Part shown: positions 44,382-52,936 of the stretch, one piece after another
Numbering within the stretch: the first letter of the stretch is position 1
How the letters are laid out: each line of letters begins with the position of its first letter
Assembly: GCF_022829365.1 (NCBI RefSeq)
Contig: NZ_JAKSYJ010000114.1
Span: 62,001 to 126,000 of the forward strand
DNA: 64,000 bases
Reading direction: 5' to 3'
From: Methylobacterium sp. J-077
Lineage (GTDB): Bacteria > Pseudomonadota > Alphaproteobacteria > Rhizobiales > Beijerinckiaceae
Made by a program: the position numbers and the translations under genes
The notes under the pieces: model-generated
Database searches by the model: none
The model's input: the letters and a program-made list of their open reading frames with translations, nothing else
Told to the model about the DNA's origin: nothing

Positions 44382-45608
44382 ATGCGCCGCGTCGTCATCA
44401 CCGGGATGGGTATCGTCTCGTCCATCGGAAACAGCACGCAGGAGGTACTCACCTCCTTGCGCGAGGCGCGCTCGGGTATCGCCCGCGACGCGAGCTATGC
44501 CGAGCACAATTTCCGCAGCCAGGTCTCCGGCCGGCCCAGCCTCGATCCCGAGGGCGTGGTCGACCGGCGCGCCATGCGCTTCCATGGCGGCGGCTCCGCC
44601 TGGAACCACGTGGCGATGGACCAGGCGATCCGCGATTCGGGTCTTGAGCAGGCCGAGATCTCCCACGCGCGCACCGGCATCATCATGGGCTCGGGCGGTC
44701 CCTCGACCCGGGTGATCGTGGATGCCGCCGCCATCACCAACGACAAGGGTCCGAAGCGGATCGGCCCGTTCGCGGTCCCGAAGGCGATGTCGTCGACCGC
44801 CTCGGCGACGCTGGCGACCTGGTTCAAGATCCGCGGCGTCAACTATTCGATCTCGTCGGCCTGCGCGACCTCCAACCACTGCATCGGCAATGCCGCGGAG
44901 ATCATCCAGGGCGGTCGGCAGGACATCATCTTCGCCGGCGGCTGCGAGGATCTCGACTGGACCCTGTCGAATCTGTTCGACGCCATGGGCGCCATGTCGT
45001 CGAAGTACAACGACACGCCAGCTCGGGCGTCGCGCGCCTACGACGCCAACCGTGACGGTTTCGTCATCGCTGGCGGCGCCGGCGTGTTGGTCCTCGAAGA
45101 ACTGGAGCACGCCAAGGCCCGTGGCGCGCGGATCTACGGCGAGGTCGCCGGCTACGGCGCGACTTCGGACGGCCACGACATGGTCGCCCCGTCCGGCGAG
45201 GGTGCGGTGCGCTGCATGCGCCAGGCGATGGAAGGCCTGAAGGGCGCGCGGATCGACTATATCAACCCGCACGCGACCTCGACCCCTGTCGGCGACGACA
45301 AGGAGATCGAGGCGATCCGGGAGGTGTTCGGCCGCGGTGAGGATTGTCCTCCGATCTCCGCGACCAAGTCGCTCACCGGCCATTCGCTCGGCGCCACCGG
45401 CGTGCAGGAGGCGATCTACAGCCTGCTGATGATGCAGAACCGCTTCATCTGCGAGAGCGCCCATATCGACACGATCGATCCCGCCTTCGCCGACATGCCA
45501 ATTCTGCGGGAGCGCCGGGACGACGCTAAGCTCGGCCACGTCCTGACCAACTCCTTCGGCTTCGGCGGCACCAACGCCACGCTGGTCCTGAAGCACGTGG
45601 ACGCTTGA
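44382..45608 (+). CDS. fabB: 3-oxoacyl-ACP synthase I
   Basis: Condensing enzyme that elongates the cis-3-decenoyl-ACP made by FabA, so it is required for unsaturated fatty acids. The protein has 408 residues. Catalytic Cys161 in SSACATSN, His in [11 protein letters not shown] (about 299) and His in [11 protein letters not shown] (about 335) are present, and the thiolase fold ends in [14 protein letters not shown]. It follows fabA by about 140 bp on the same strand and is followed by a small membrane peptide gene and a clear terminator. Confidence 0.96.
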   Translation: MRRVVITGMGIVSSIGNSTQEVLTSLREARSGIARDASYAEHNFRSQVSGRPSLDPEGVVDRRAMRFHGGGSAWNHVAMDQAIRDSGLEQAEISHARTGIIMGSGGPSTRVIVDAAAITNDKGPKRIGPFAVPKAMSSTASATLATWFKIRGVNYSISSACATSNHCIGNAAEIIQGGRQDIIFAGGCEDLDWTLSNLFDAMGAMSSKYNDTPARASRAYDANRDGFVIAGGAGVLVLEELEHAKARGARIYGEVAGYGATSDGHDMVAPSGEGAVRCMRQAMEGLKGARIDYINPHATSTPVGDDKEIEAIREVFGRGEDCPPISATKSLTGHSLGATGVQEAIYSLLMMQNRFICESAHIDTIDPAFADMPILRERRDDAKLGHVLTNSFGFGGTNATLVLKHVDA

Positions 45609-45673
45609 CTGTGTCATCTCGGAACCACCGCGGCCGGGACGACGTTTACCGTTCGTTGGATAGGGTGGTGACG

Positions 45674-45790
45674 ATGGGTACGTTCCTGATCGGAGCGCTG
45701 GGCGGCCTGATGATTGCGGGCTGCGCCGCGATCTACGCCAAGCAAGCCGTGATCGAGGAAGCGCGTTCGCATACGGACGGGTATTTCTAG
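45674..45790 (+). CDS. Small single-pass membrane peptide
   Basis: Peptide of 38 residues (MGTFLIGALGGLMIAGCAAI then a charged tail ending DGYF) with one membrane helix; starts at an ATG with a GTGGTG box before it. An in-frame start 23 codons earlier is possible. I do not recognise it. It is placed 66 bp after fabB and 25 bp before the terminator, so it is the last gene of the fabA-fabB transcript. Conservation in related genomes would decide whether it is real. Confidence 0.5.
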   Translation: MGTFLIGALGGLMIAGCAAIYAKQAVIEEARSHTDGYF

Positions 45791-45815
45791 GCCGCGTTTC
45801 CACCTTGCAATGAAC

Positions 45816-45843
45816 GCCCCGCCCATAGGCGGGGCTTTTTTTT
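45816..45843 (+). terminator. Rho-independent terminator after the fabA-fabB genes
   Basis: GCCCCGCC (45816-45823) and GGCGGGGC (45828-45835) form an 8-bp stem with loop CATA, followed by eight Ts at 45836-45843. It ends the fab transcript before fabI. Confidence 0.92.
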
Positions 45844-45983
45844 GGCCGCTGGCGACGCCGGCTTAGTTTGGAACCCGCGCCAAGCCGCGTTAAGGCACCA
45901 CCGTCGCGATCCGGTTTATTCAACCCCATCGCGGCCCGTCCCCGTTTCCCGGGGCGGCGTGCTCGTACGGAATGTGAGTCGGC

Positions 45984-46814
45984 ATGACAGGTTTGATGGC
46001 GGGCAAGCGCGGCCTGATCATGGGCGTCGCCAACGATCACTCGATCGCCTGGGGCATCGCCCGGACCCTCCACGCCCACGGCGCGCGGCTCGCCTTCACC
46101 TATCAGGGCGAGGCGCTCGGCCGCCGCGTCGCACCGCTGGCGGCGCGGCTCGAGTCCGATATCGTGCTGCCCTGCGATGTGGAAGACATCGCCTCGGTGG
46201 ACGCCACCTTCGCGGCGCTCGACGAACGCTTCGACGGCGACCTCGACTTCGTCGTCCACGCCATCGGCTTCTCCGACAAGGCGCAGCTGAAGGGCCGCTA
46301 CGTCGACGTCACCACCCGCGAGAACTTTGCGCGGACCCTGACGATCTCGTGCTTCTCGTTCACCGAGATCGCCCAGCGCGCCGCCAAGCGCATGAAGAAC
46401 GGCGGCTCGCTGCTGACGCTCACCTACGGTGGCTCCACCCGGGTCATGCCGAACTACAACGTGATGGGCGTGGCCAAGGCGGCGCTCGAAGCCTCGGTGC
46501 GCTACCTCGCGGGCGATCTCGGCCCGGACGGGATCCGGGTGAACGCGCTCTCGGCCGGCCCGATGCGGACGCTGGCCGGTGCCGGCATCGCCGACGCGCG
46601 CCTGATGTTCAACCACCAGCGGGCCCACGCTCCGCTGCGCCGAACCGTCAGTCTCGACGATGTCGGCGGCTCGGCGCTCTACCTGCTGTCGCCGCTCTCC
46701 GGCGGCGTCACCGGCGAGGTCCATTTCGTCGATGCCGGCTTCAATATCATCTCGATGCCGCGCCCCGACGTGCTGCAGGCTCAGGACGAGGCCGGCGTCG
46801 TCGGCGATGCCTGA
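45984..46814 (+). CDS. fabI: Enoyl-ACP reductase (NADH)
   Basis: Last step of each fatty acid elongation cycle, in the cytoplasm. The protein has 276 residues. The N-terminal LIMGVANDHSIAWGIAR is the FabI-type nucleotide loop; catalytic Tyr148, Tyr158 and Lys165 are in LTYGGSTRVMPNYNVMGVAK, spaced as in the triclosan target FabI. The C-terminal tail of about 15 residues (RPDVLQAQDEAGVVGDA) is not part of the core fold. It has its own promoter region of 140 bp after the terminator. Tight clustering with irr, fabA and fabB is common in rhizobia and Methylobacterium relatives. Confidence 0.95.
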   Translation: MTGLMAGKRGLIMGVANDHSIAWGIARTLHAHGARLAFTYQGEALGRRVAPLAARLESDIVLPCDVEDIASVDATFAALDERFDGDLDFVVHAIGFSDKAQLKGRYVDVTTRENFARTLTISCFSFTEIAQRAAKRMKNGGSLLTLTYGGSTRVMPNYNVMGVAKAALEASVRYLAGDLGPDGIRVNALSAGPMRTLAGAGIADARLMFNHQRAHAPLRRTVSLDDVGGSALYLLSPLSGGVTGEVHFVDAGFNIISMPRPDVLQAQDEAGVVGDA

Positions 46815-46940
46815 CGCCCGACATGGCGGGACGCTTGGCCATCTTCGCACGCGAATGGGCTGCGATGCCGCGCATTTGAGCGTTCCGCGAAACCGTTGCC
46901 TCGCATCTCCGTGTCAGGGTCCCCGGAAGGAGATCCGATC

Positions 46941-47189
46941 ATGATCGATGCGCTTCAGACTGCGACAGCCGGCATGACCCGGGCGACCGACCGGCTCGGG
47001 AATGCGGCGCAGAAAGTCGCGGAGATCGGCGCCCCGGCCGGGGACGCGGCACTGCCGCCCGCCGCGCAGGTCGACCTGTCGAGCACCGCCGCGGATTTGG
47101 TCGAATCGCGGACATCCTTCGCGCTGAACGCCGCGGTGGCGCGCACCGCCGACCGCATGAGCGGCCAGCTCCTCGACATCACCGCCTGA
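46941..47189 (+). CDS. Miniature flagellar rod-like protein, hypothetical
   Basis: Small protein of 82 residues, preceded by a strong GGAAGGAGATCC box before the ATG at 46941. The first 30 residues (TATAGMTRATDRLGNAAQKV) resemble the N-terminal, and the last 40 (VDLSSTAADLVESRTSFALN then a helix ending GQLLDI) the C-terminal, conserved helices of flagellar rod and hook proteins FlgB/C/F/G, with only a Gly/Ala/Pro-rich linker (about 30-44) in place of the middle domain. No flagellar genes are near. It could be a cut-down export substrate or a remnant. Confidence 0.55.
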   Translation: MIDALQTATAGMTRATDRLGNAAQKVAEIGAPAGDAALPPAAQVDLSSTAADLVESRTSFALNAAVARTADRMSGQLLDITA

Positions 47190-47200
47190 CCGCGGCGCCA

Positions 47201-47917
47201 TCACTCGGCCGGGGCCGAATGGCGGGCACCGATCGCCGGGGCGGCCAGCAAGGCCAGGATCACGGCGGCGGCGAACAGCAGCCCCACGCCGATCGCGCGA
47301 TAGGCCACCACGCCGACGAGACCGCCGCCGAGGAACGCCCCGACCGTCATCAGATGGAGCCGCAGCTTGTCGGGGTCGTAGCGCTTGGCCCGGGGATCGC
47401 CGGCTTTGCGGTCCAGCCAGCGCGCGAGCTCGATGCCGATATCGGTGACCATGCCGGTGACGTGGGTGGTCCGCACCCGGGCATCGGTGATCTTCGTCAC
47501 CACGGCGTTCTGCAGGCCCAGGACGAAGCTGAGGCCGAACACCAGGGCTTCCCCCCGGGCGGGCTCGGCCAGCGGCAGGGCGAGGAGGCCGATCGCGACG
47601 AGCAGACAGGCCTCCGCGCAGATGCTGTAGGCATAGGCGCCGTAGGCCGCATGGCGCCGCCGCCGGCGGATCAGCAGGGTCGAGGTCGCGGCGCCCAGCA
47701 TGAACAGGACGACGAGCAGCAGCGCCTTCACGGCCAGGATCAGGTCGCCGGTCCCGGCCCGGTCGGAGATCGCCGAGACGTTGCCGGTCATGTTCGAGGC
47801 GTAGAAGCCGACGGCATAGAACCCCGCCGTGTTCAACGCACCGGCCACCGCCGCCAGGGACCAAGAGAGGTTGAGGTCCGCCGCGAAGCTGCGCGTCTCG
47901 CCTTCATGGACAAGCAT
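47201..47917 (-). CDS. DUF1275 (YoaK-like) membrane protein
   Basis: Inner-membrane protein of 238 residues with about six hydrophobic segments. The family signatures are AAVAGALNTAGFYAVGFYASNMTGNVS near the N-terminus, GLQNAVVTKITDARVRTTHVTGMVTDI in the middle and GAFLGGGLVGVVAY near the end. A cytoplasmic loop rich in Arg/Lys is near residue 105. DUF1275 has no proven role. It converges on the small rod-like gene 12 bp away and is preceded upstream by an inverted repeat at 47953-48030. Confidence 0.87.
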   Translation of the reverse strand: MLVHEGETRSFAADLNLSWSLAAVAGALNTAGFYAVGFYASNMTGNVSAISDRAGTGDLILAVKALLLVVLFMLGAATSTLLIRRRRRHAAYGAYAYSICAEACLLVAIGLLALPLAEPARGEALVFGLSFVLGLQNAVVTKITDARVRTTHVTGMVTDIGIELARWLDRKAGDPRAKRYDPDKLRLHLMTVGAFLGGGLVGVVAYRAIGVGLLFAAAVILALLAAPAIGARHSAPAE

Positions 47918-48267
47918 GGATTCGCCGATGCCGTTGGATCAGTGCCGACTCAGAGCCTCTCACAAAACGCTTTCTGCACCGTCATGCTCAGAGAGAAACA
48001 CCCGGTGACGGGGCGTTTTGTGAGAGGCTCCGAGCCAGCAAACGTAACCGACGACGCTGCGGTGGAGTACGCGGACACGGCGCAGGCGAGACCTGCATCG
48101 CTTGGGCAAGCCTCGCACCGCAAACTCCACGGGGCGGGGTCGGCAAAGGCCGCGGGCCCGACGATGCCGGCGGCCCCACCCAGTGGCGGCGCCGTCCGCA
48201 CCGATCCGAGCGGCCCGTTCGGCGATTTAGATCTTCACGATCGTCTCGTCCCGGTGCCGGACCCGGT
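47918..48267. other. Intergenic region with an inverted repeat
   Basis: 350 bp between DUF1275 and the next minus-strand gene, carrying the inverted repeat at 47953-48030 and the promoter of DUF1275. No credible gene is seen in it. Short in-frame runs on both strands have no domain. Confidence 0.5.
47953..48030. repeat. 18-bp perfect inverted repeat with 42-nt spacer
   Basis: Bases 47953-47970 and 48013-48030 are exact reverse complements. Further imperfect pairing (CACCGTCA with TGACGG) continues inward, so a long stem-loop is possible. It lies in the gap upstream of DUF1275. The exactness and spacer suggest a small inverted-repeat mobile element, but no target-site duplication is obvious. 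Confidence 0.65.
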
Positions 48268-48654
48268 TCACCAGCCGCGGTAGTGGCGGCCGTACCCATA
48301 ATCGTCGTCGCTATCCGCATCGTCGCGCCAGCGCCGATGGCCGTAGCCGACCGGCACGCGCTCGTAGGTGACGACCCGTCGCGTCGCGTAGACCGGCTCC
48401 CCGTCCTCGTAGGCGCCATAGACCGGGCGCGGCCGGACGACCACGGGTGTCGGCCCATAGCCGTCATACGGGGTGCCGTAGGAATGGCCGTAGGCGGGGG
48501 CGGCCTGGGCCGCGGCGCCGATCAGCACGCCGGCCGCCAGGCCGCCGATGATGCCGGCCGCGACGGCGCCGCCACCGCGCGCCTCGGCGGCCGTGGACGC
48601 GAGGGTCCCCGCGCCGATCAGCGCGGCGGCCGAGAGCACAGCGATCCGTCTCAT
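48268..48654 (-). CDS. Glycine/tyrosine-rich exported protein, hypothetical
   Basis: Protein of 128 residues from the ATG at 48652-48654; a longer open frame upstream is spurious. Residues 1-26 are a signal peptide (LSAAALIGAGTLASTAAEA), followed by a Gly/Ala-rich helix (about 28-50) that could be a glycine-zipper membrane segment. The C-terminal half is rich in Tyr, Gly, Pro, Asp and Arg, with many YG and YGYG repeats, and ends HYRGW. Related proteins in the order are small surface or membrane proteins of unknown role. Its neighbours are equally uninformative. Confidence 0.65.
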   Translation of the reverse strand: MRRIAVLSAAALIGAGTLASTAAEARGGGAVAAGIIGGLAAGVLIGAAAQAAPAYGHSYGTPYDGYGPTPVVVRPRPVYGAYEDGEPVYATRRVVTYERVPVGYGHRRWRDDADSDDDYGYGRHYRGW

Positions 48655-48761
48655 GACCTGACTCCGAATGAAGCGCGGGACCATTGGGGCGATCCCGATC
48701 ACGCGAGACAGAATGCCCAGGATTGCCTGCATCGACGCTGACGCGGACTTGCAGCCACCGT

Positions 48762-48995
48762 TCAGCTTTCGGCCTTGCCAGCGGCGACCGGAGCTTCCCG
48801 GATGTAGCCGCGCGAGATCAGGCGGCTGCGCTCGCGGGTGCGCCGCTCGGCGTCCATCAGATCGGACAGGGCGTCGGCGATGGCGCAGCGGAGCGCGATC
48901 CCGGCATCGCCGCCGGCAATGCCGAGATAGGCGCGGCTGATCGCGTCGACGGGGCAGCCGTGGTTCGTCTGTGCGGCAATCGCCTGGGTCAGCAT
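48762..48995 (-). CDS. Small conserved hypothetical protein
   Basis: Cytoplasmic helical protein of 77 residues. A strong AAGGAG box precedes the ATG at 48993-48995, so it is probably translated. The composition is rich in Ala with pairs such as DAISRAYLGIAGGDAGIALR and a charged RRTRERSR stretch; no domain is recognised. It lies upstream of the Gly/Tyr-rich gene on the same strand with 107 bp between. Confidence 0.55.
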   Translation of the reverse strand: MLTQAIAAQTNHGCPVDAISRAYLGIAGGDAGIALRCAIADALSDLMDAERRTRERSRLISRGYIREAPVAAGKAES

Positions 48996-49144
48996 CGCGT
49001 TCTCCTTCGTTGCGCCCGGAACGAAGAGAGAACAAGGCAGAAGGGTTAACGTTTCGTCAACGGTCCGATCGGGGCCGCCTCAACGGCCCGTTAACCCTGT
49101 GGATAACGGGGGCCCCGCTGCCTGCCAGCTGTGGAGAACCCTGT

Positions 49145-49777
49145 TTAGTCCGGCAGCCGCGGCAGGCGCTGGCCATCCTCGGGAATCGGGTAGCGCGCCG
49201 CGTTCAGCTCCATGGCGAGCAGCGTGTAGTAGCCCGAGATCGCCGCCAGATCGACGATCCCGGCCTTGCCGAACCGGGCCTCGGCCTTGGCGTAGGTCGT
49301 GTCCGAGACGCGCTTGGTATCCTGCAATTCGGCCGTAAACGCGTACACGATGGTCTCGTCGTCGCTCATCGCCGCCGGCCGGCGTCCGTCGCGGATCGCC
49401 GCGATGATCTCGGGGGCGATCCCGGCCTTCTCGGCGATGGGGGCGTGGACGTACCACTCGTAATCCTGCGTCCAGCGCCGTGCGGTGAGCAGGATCACCA
49501 GTTCCGACAGGGTGGTGCCGATCTTCGGCTTGAACCGGAGGTAATCGCCCATCGACCGGGCCAGGGTCATCACCTCGGGCGAGTGCATCAGCGGCTCGAA
49601 CGGGCCGAACGGGGGCTTGCCGCGGGCCTGCGTGAACGCCTCCGCCGCCTGCTTCTGCTCCGGCGTGTAATCCTGCGGCGGGATGGTCGGCAGGCGGTCC
49701 TGCGCATCGGCAGCAGCCGACAGGGCAGGGGCCAGGACGGCGAGCGCCACAGCGAGGGCGGCGGGACGGATACGCAT
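49145..49777 (-). CDS. Carboxymuconolactone decarboxylase family exported protein
   Basis: Protein of 210 residues from the ATG at 49775-49777 with GGGAG upstream. Residues 1-26 form a signal peptide (LAVALAVLAPALSAAADAQ), so it is periplasmic, unlike most members. The CMD/AhpD domain occupies about 60-200, with SELVILLTARRWTQDYEWYVHAPIA; the AhpD CxxC pair is absent and EWYVH replaces it, as in gamma-carboxymuconolactone decarboxylase types. The reaction is therefore not AhpD peroxidase reduction; it is unassigned. Confidence 0.82.
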   Translation of the reverse strand: MRIRPAALAVALAVLAPALSAAADAQDRLPTIPPQDYTPEQKQAAEAFTQARGKPPFGPFEPLMHSPEVMTLARSMGDYLRFKPKIGTTLSELVILLTARRWTQDYEWYVHAPIAEKAGIAPEIIAAIRDGRRPAAMSDDETIVYAFTAELQDTKRVSDTTYAKAEARFGKAGIVDLAAISGYYTLLAMELNAARYPIPEDGQRLPRLPD

Positions 49778-49929
49778 CGTTTCACTCCCAGATTGTTGGG
49801 AGCACGTTCGCGCCGACTTGCGGTTCCTGCCAGAGCACAACGCCCCAATCGGTATCGATCGCGCGACGGCGTCACGCGCCGCGGCCGGGCGGTTGCGCCT
49901 GGCGCCTGGCCGGGCCATCAGCGGAGGTG

Positions 49930-52383
49930 ATGGCCGGTCCCGTTACCGCGCTGCCGATCGAGGCGGCGCTTCCCGAACTGCGCAGCGCGCTCGCCGCCCG
50001 GAACGCCGCCGTGCTGGTGGCGCCCCCCGGCGCTGGCAAAACCACGCGCGTCCCCCTCGATCTGCTCGATGCGCCTTGGCTGGGGGGACAGAAAATCATC
50101 CTGCTGGAGCCGCGCCGTCTGGCGGCCCGGGCCGCCGCCGCCCGGATGGCGCAGACCCTGGGCGAACCGGTCGGGGGCACGGTCGGGCTGCGGGTGCGGC
50201 TCGGCTCGAAGATCTCGGCGCGGACCCGAATCGAAGTGGTGACCGAGGGCGTGTTCACGCGCATGGTCCTCGACGATCCGGAACTCGCGGGCATCGGCGC
50301 GGTCCTGTTCGACGAGTTCCACGAGCGCTCCCTCGACGCCGATCTCGGCCTGGCCTTCGCGTGCGACGCGCAGGGCGGGTTGCGCGAGGATCTGCGCATC
50401 CTGGTCATGTCGGCGACCCTGGATGGTGCCCGGGTCGCGCGGCTGCTGGGCGACGCCCCGGTGATCGCCTCCGAGGGTCGGGCTTTTCCGGTGGAGACTC
50501 GCTACGCCGAGCGCGACCCGAACCGGCGGATCGAAGAGTCCGTCGCCGAGGTGACGCTGCGGGCGCTGCGGGCGGATCCGGGCTCGGTGCTGGTGTTCCT
50601 GCCGGGCCAGGCCGAGATCCGCAGGACCCACGACCTTCTCGCCGACAAGGTCGGGCCCGAGGTCCAGCTCGCCCCGCTCTACGGCGCGCTCACGCCCGCC
50701 GAACAGGACCGCGCCGTCGCGCCGGCGCCTGCCGGCACCCGCAAGGTCGTGCTGGCGACCAGCATCGCCGAGACCTCGCTGACCATCGAGGGCGTCCGGA
50801 TCGTGGTCGATTCCGGCCTGGCCCGGGTGCCGGTCTACGAGCCGGGCCTCGGCCTGACCCGGCTGGTGACAGCGCGGGCGTCCCGTGCCTCGGTCGACCA
50901 GCGCCGGGGTCGCGCCGGACGGACAGAGCCCGGCCTATGCTGGCGGCTGTGGTCGGAGGGCGGCACCAGCGCGCTCGAACCGTTCACCCGTCCCGAGATC
51001 CTGTCGGCCGATCTCGCCGGGCTGCTCCTCGACTGCGCGGCCTGGGGCGTCACCGACCCGCGCAGGCTCGCCTTCCTGGATCCGCCGCCCGCGGCGGCGC
51101 TCACGGAAGCTCGCACCATGCTCGCCGCCCTCGGGGCGCTCGATTCCGACGGGCGGCTCACCGAGATCGGCACGAAACTGCGCGCCCTCCCGCTACCGCC
51201 GCGGCTCGCCCGGATGGTCACGGTGGCGGCGGGGGTCGGCCAGGCGCGGGCCGCCGCGGACCTGGCGGCGGTGCTGGTGGAGCGCGGGCTCGGCGGCGAC
51301 GGCATCGACCTCGACGAGCGGGTCGAGCGCTTCCTCCGGGACCGGGGTGGCCGGGCCGCGGACATGCGTCGCCTCGCCGAGAATTGGGCGCGCATCGCCG
51401 GGGGCGCTCGACAGAACGACCGGGAAGCGGCCGGCCCGCTGCTGGCGCTGGCCTATCCCGACCGGGTCGCCCGCGCCCGGGGCCGGGAGGGCGAGTTCGT
51501 GATGGCCAGCGGTCGCGCAGGCCGGCTCGACCCGGCGAGCCCGCTCGCCCGGGAGACCTATCTGGTGGTCGCCGACCTCGCGGGCGCCGCCGGCAATGCC
51601 CGCATCCTGGCGGCGGCTTCGATCGGCGCCGAGGCGATCGAGCGCCTCTTCGCCGACCGGATCAAGGCCTGCACCGAGGTGACCTTCGATCCCCAGGCCG
51701 CCGCCCTGCGGGCGCGGGCGGTCCGTCGCCTGGGCGCGGTCGGTCTCGGGGAACGGCCGCTGCCGGTTCCGGCCGGCCAAGACTCCGCCGCGATCCTGGC
51801 CCAGGGCATCGTCGGGCTGGGCATCGATCGCCTGCCCTGGACGCCGGCACTTTCGCAATGGCGCGCCCGGGTTCAGTTCTTGCGCACGGCCGAGGGGGCC
51901 GAATGGCCGGACCTGTCCGATGCCGCCCTCGCGGCGAGCGCCGAGACCTGGCTGGCGCCGGCTTTGGTCGGGCGCAATTCCGTGGCCGCCATCACCGCGG
52001 ACGACCTCGCGGGGTCCTTGCTGGGCCTGCTGCCCTGGCAGCTTCGCGGCCGCCTCGATGCCGAGGCGCCGACCCATGTCGAGGTGCCGACCGGCTCGCG
52101 CATCCCGGTCGACTACACCGAGGCCGAACCGATCCTGGCCGTCCGGGTGCAGGAGTTGTTCGGCCTCGACCGGCACCCGACCGCCGGCGGCCGGCCCCTC
52201 GTTCTGCACCTGCTCTCGCCGGCTCACCGTCCGATCCAGATCACCCGGGACCTGCCGGGCTTCTGGCGCGGCTCCTGGGCTTCGGTGCGGGCGGAGATGC
52301 GCGGGCGCTACCTCCGCCACCCCTGGCCGGAAGACCCGCTCGCCGAGGCGCCGACCCGGCGGGCCAAGCCCCGCGGGACATGA
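49930..52383 (+). CDS. hrpB: ATP-dependent helicase HrpB
   Basis: DEAH-type RNA helicase of 817 residues from the ATG at 49930; a GTG one codon upstream is also possible, and the GGAG sits 4 nt before it. Motif I APPGAGKTT is at 31-39 and motif II DEFH at 128-131 (DEAH-family variant). Motifs V and VI follow with SIAETSLTIEGVRIVVDSGLAR and QRRGRAGR. The C-terminal HrpB_C domain continues to the end. Its RNA target is unknown; deletion mutants in other bacteria have mild phenotypes. Confidence 0.95.
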   Translation: MAGPVTALPIEAALPELRSALAARNAAVLVAPPGAGKTTRVPLDLLDAPWLGGQKIILLEPRRLAARAAAARMAQTLGEPVGGTVGLRVRLGSKISARTRIEVVTEGVFTRMVLDDPELAGIGAVLFDEFHERSLDADLGLAFACDAQGGLREDLRILVMSATLDGARVARLLGDAPVIASEGRAFPVETRYAERDPNRRIEESVAEVTLRALRADPGSVLVFLPGQAEIRRTHDLLADKVGPEVQLAPLYGALTPAEQDRAVAPAPAGTRKVVLATSIAETSLTIEGVRIVVDSGLARVPVYEPGLGLTRLVTARASRASVDQRRGRAGRTEPGLCWRLWSEGGTSALEPFTRPEILSADLAGLLLDCAAWGVTDPRRLAFLDPPPAAALTEARTMLAALGALDSDGRLTEIGTKLRALPLPPRLARMVTVAAGVGQARAAADLAAVLVERGLGGDGIDLDERVERFLRDRGGRAADMRRLAENWARIAGGARQNDREAAGPLLALAYPDRVARARGREGEFVMASGRAGRLDPASPLARETYLVVADLAGAAGNARILAAASIGAEAIERLFADRIKACTEVTFDPQAAALRARAVRRLGAVGLGERPLPVPAGQDSAAILAQGIVGLGIDRLPWTPALSQWRARVQFLRTAEGAEWPDLSDAALAASAETWLAPALVGRNSVAAITADDLAGSLLGLLPWQLRGRLDAEAPTHVEVPTGSRIPVDYTEAEPILAVRVQELFGLDRHPTAGGRPLVLHLLSPAHRPIQITRDLPGFWRGSWASVRAEMRGRYLRHPWPEDPLAEAPTRRAKPRGT

Positions 52384-52431
52384 ATCCCCGATGCTCATCG
52401 ACCACCACCACGACAGGACGGACGCGACGCG

Positions 52432-52857
52432 ATGACGACCGACCCGAAAACCTTCGATCCCGTATCCGAGGGCTGGGCGGCGGTAGAGGACAGGGGCTTC
52501 ATCGCCCATGTCGGGCCACTGCACTTTCGCGACGCGGACGGGGCCTACGCGTTCCGGGCGGAGCAGAAGCACGCCAACCTGATCGGCGTGGTCCATGGCG
52601 GCATGCTGATGAGCTTCGCCGACCGGGCGCTCGGCGAGACCGCGATGCGGGCTGCCGACGGCGCCAATTGCGTCACGATCCAGCTCGAGATGAAGTTCAT
52701 CGATGTCGGCCGCCTCGGCGACTGGATCGAGGTGCACCCCCAGGTGGTCAAGCGCACCGGCTCCCTCGTGTTCATGCGCGGGGACGTCCGGGAGGGTACG
52801 CGCCTCGTGGCGTCGGCCGACGGCGTCTGGAAGATCCTGCGGCGCCGGCCCGGTTGA
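52432..52857 (+). CDS. PaaI family thioesterase
   Basis: Hot-dog fold acyl-CoA thioesterase of 141 residues in the cytoplasm. The family signature NLIGVVHGGMLMSFADRALGE carries HGGM at 55-58 and a likely catalytic Asp64; the IQLEMKFIDVGRLGDWIEV strand follows. A short N-terminal lead precedes the fold. No CoA pathway genes are adjacent (hrpB before, a lactonase after), so the acyl group is unknown. The ATG at 52432 is 48 bp after the hrpB stop. Confidence 0.88.
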   Translation: MTTDPKTFDPVSEGWAAVEDRGFIAHVGPLHFRDADGAYAFRAEQKHANLIGVVHGGMLMSFADRALGETAMRAADGANCVTIQLEMKFIDVGRLGDWIEVHPQVVKRTGSLVFMRGDVREGTRLVASADGVWKILRRRPG

Positions 52858-52936
52858 ACCGTCATAACACCGCGTCATAATGACGCGACTCGCGACGGTT
52901 CGATCGACGGTCGATCGACCCACGGGGAGGAATGTC

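Noticed and set aside
49683..52880. 1065-codon plus-strand frame over hrpB
   Set aside because: Different phase from hrpB, which has all helicase motifs; the frame is Arg/Ala/Gly/Pro shadow text.
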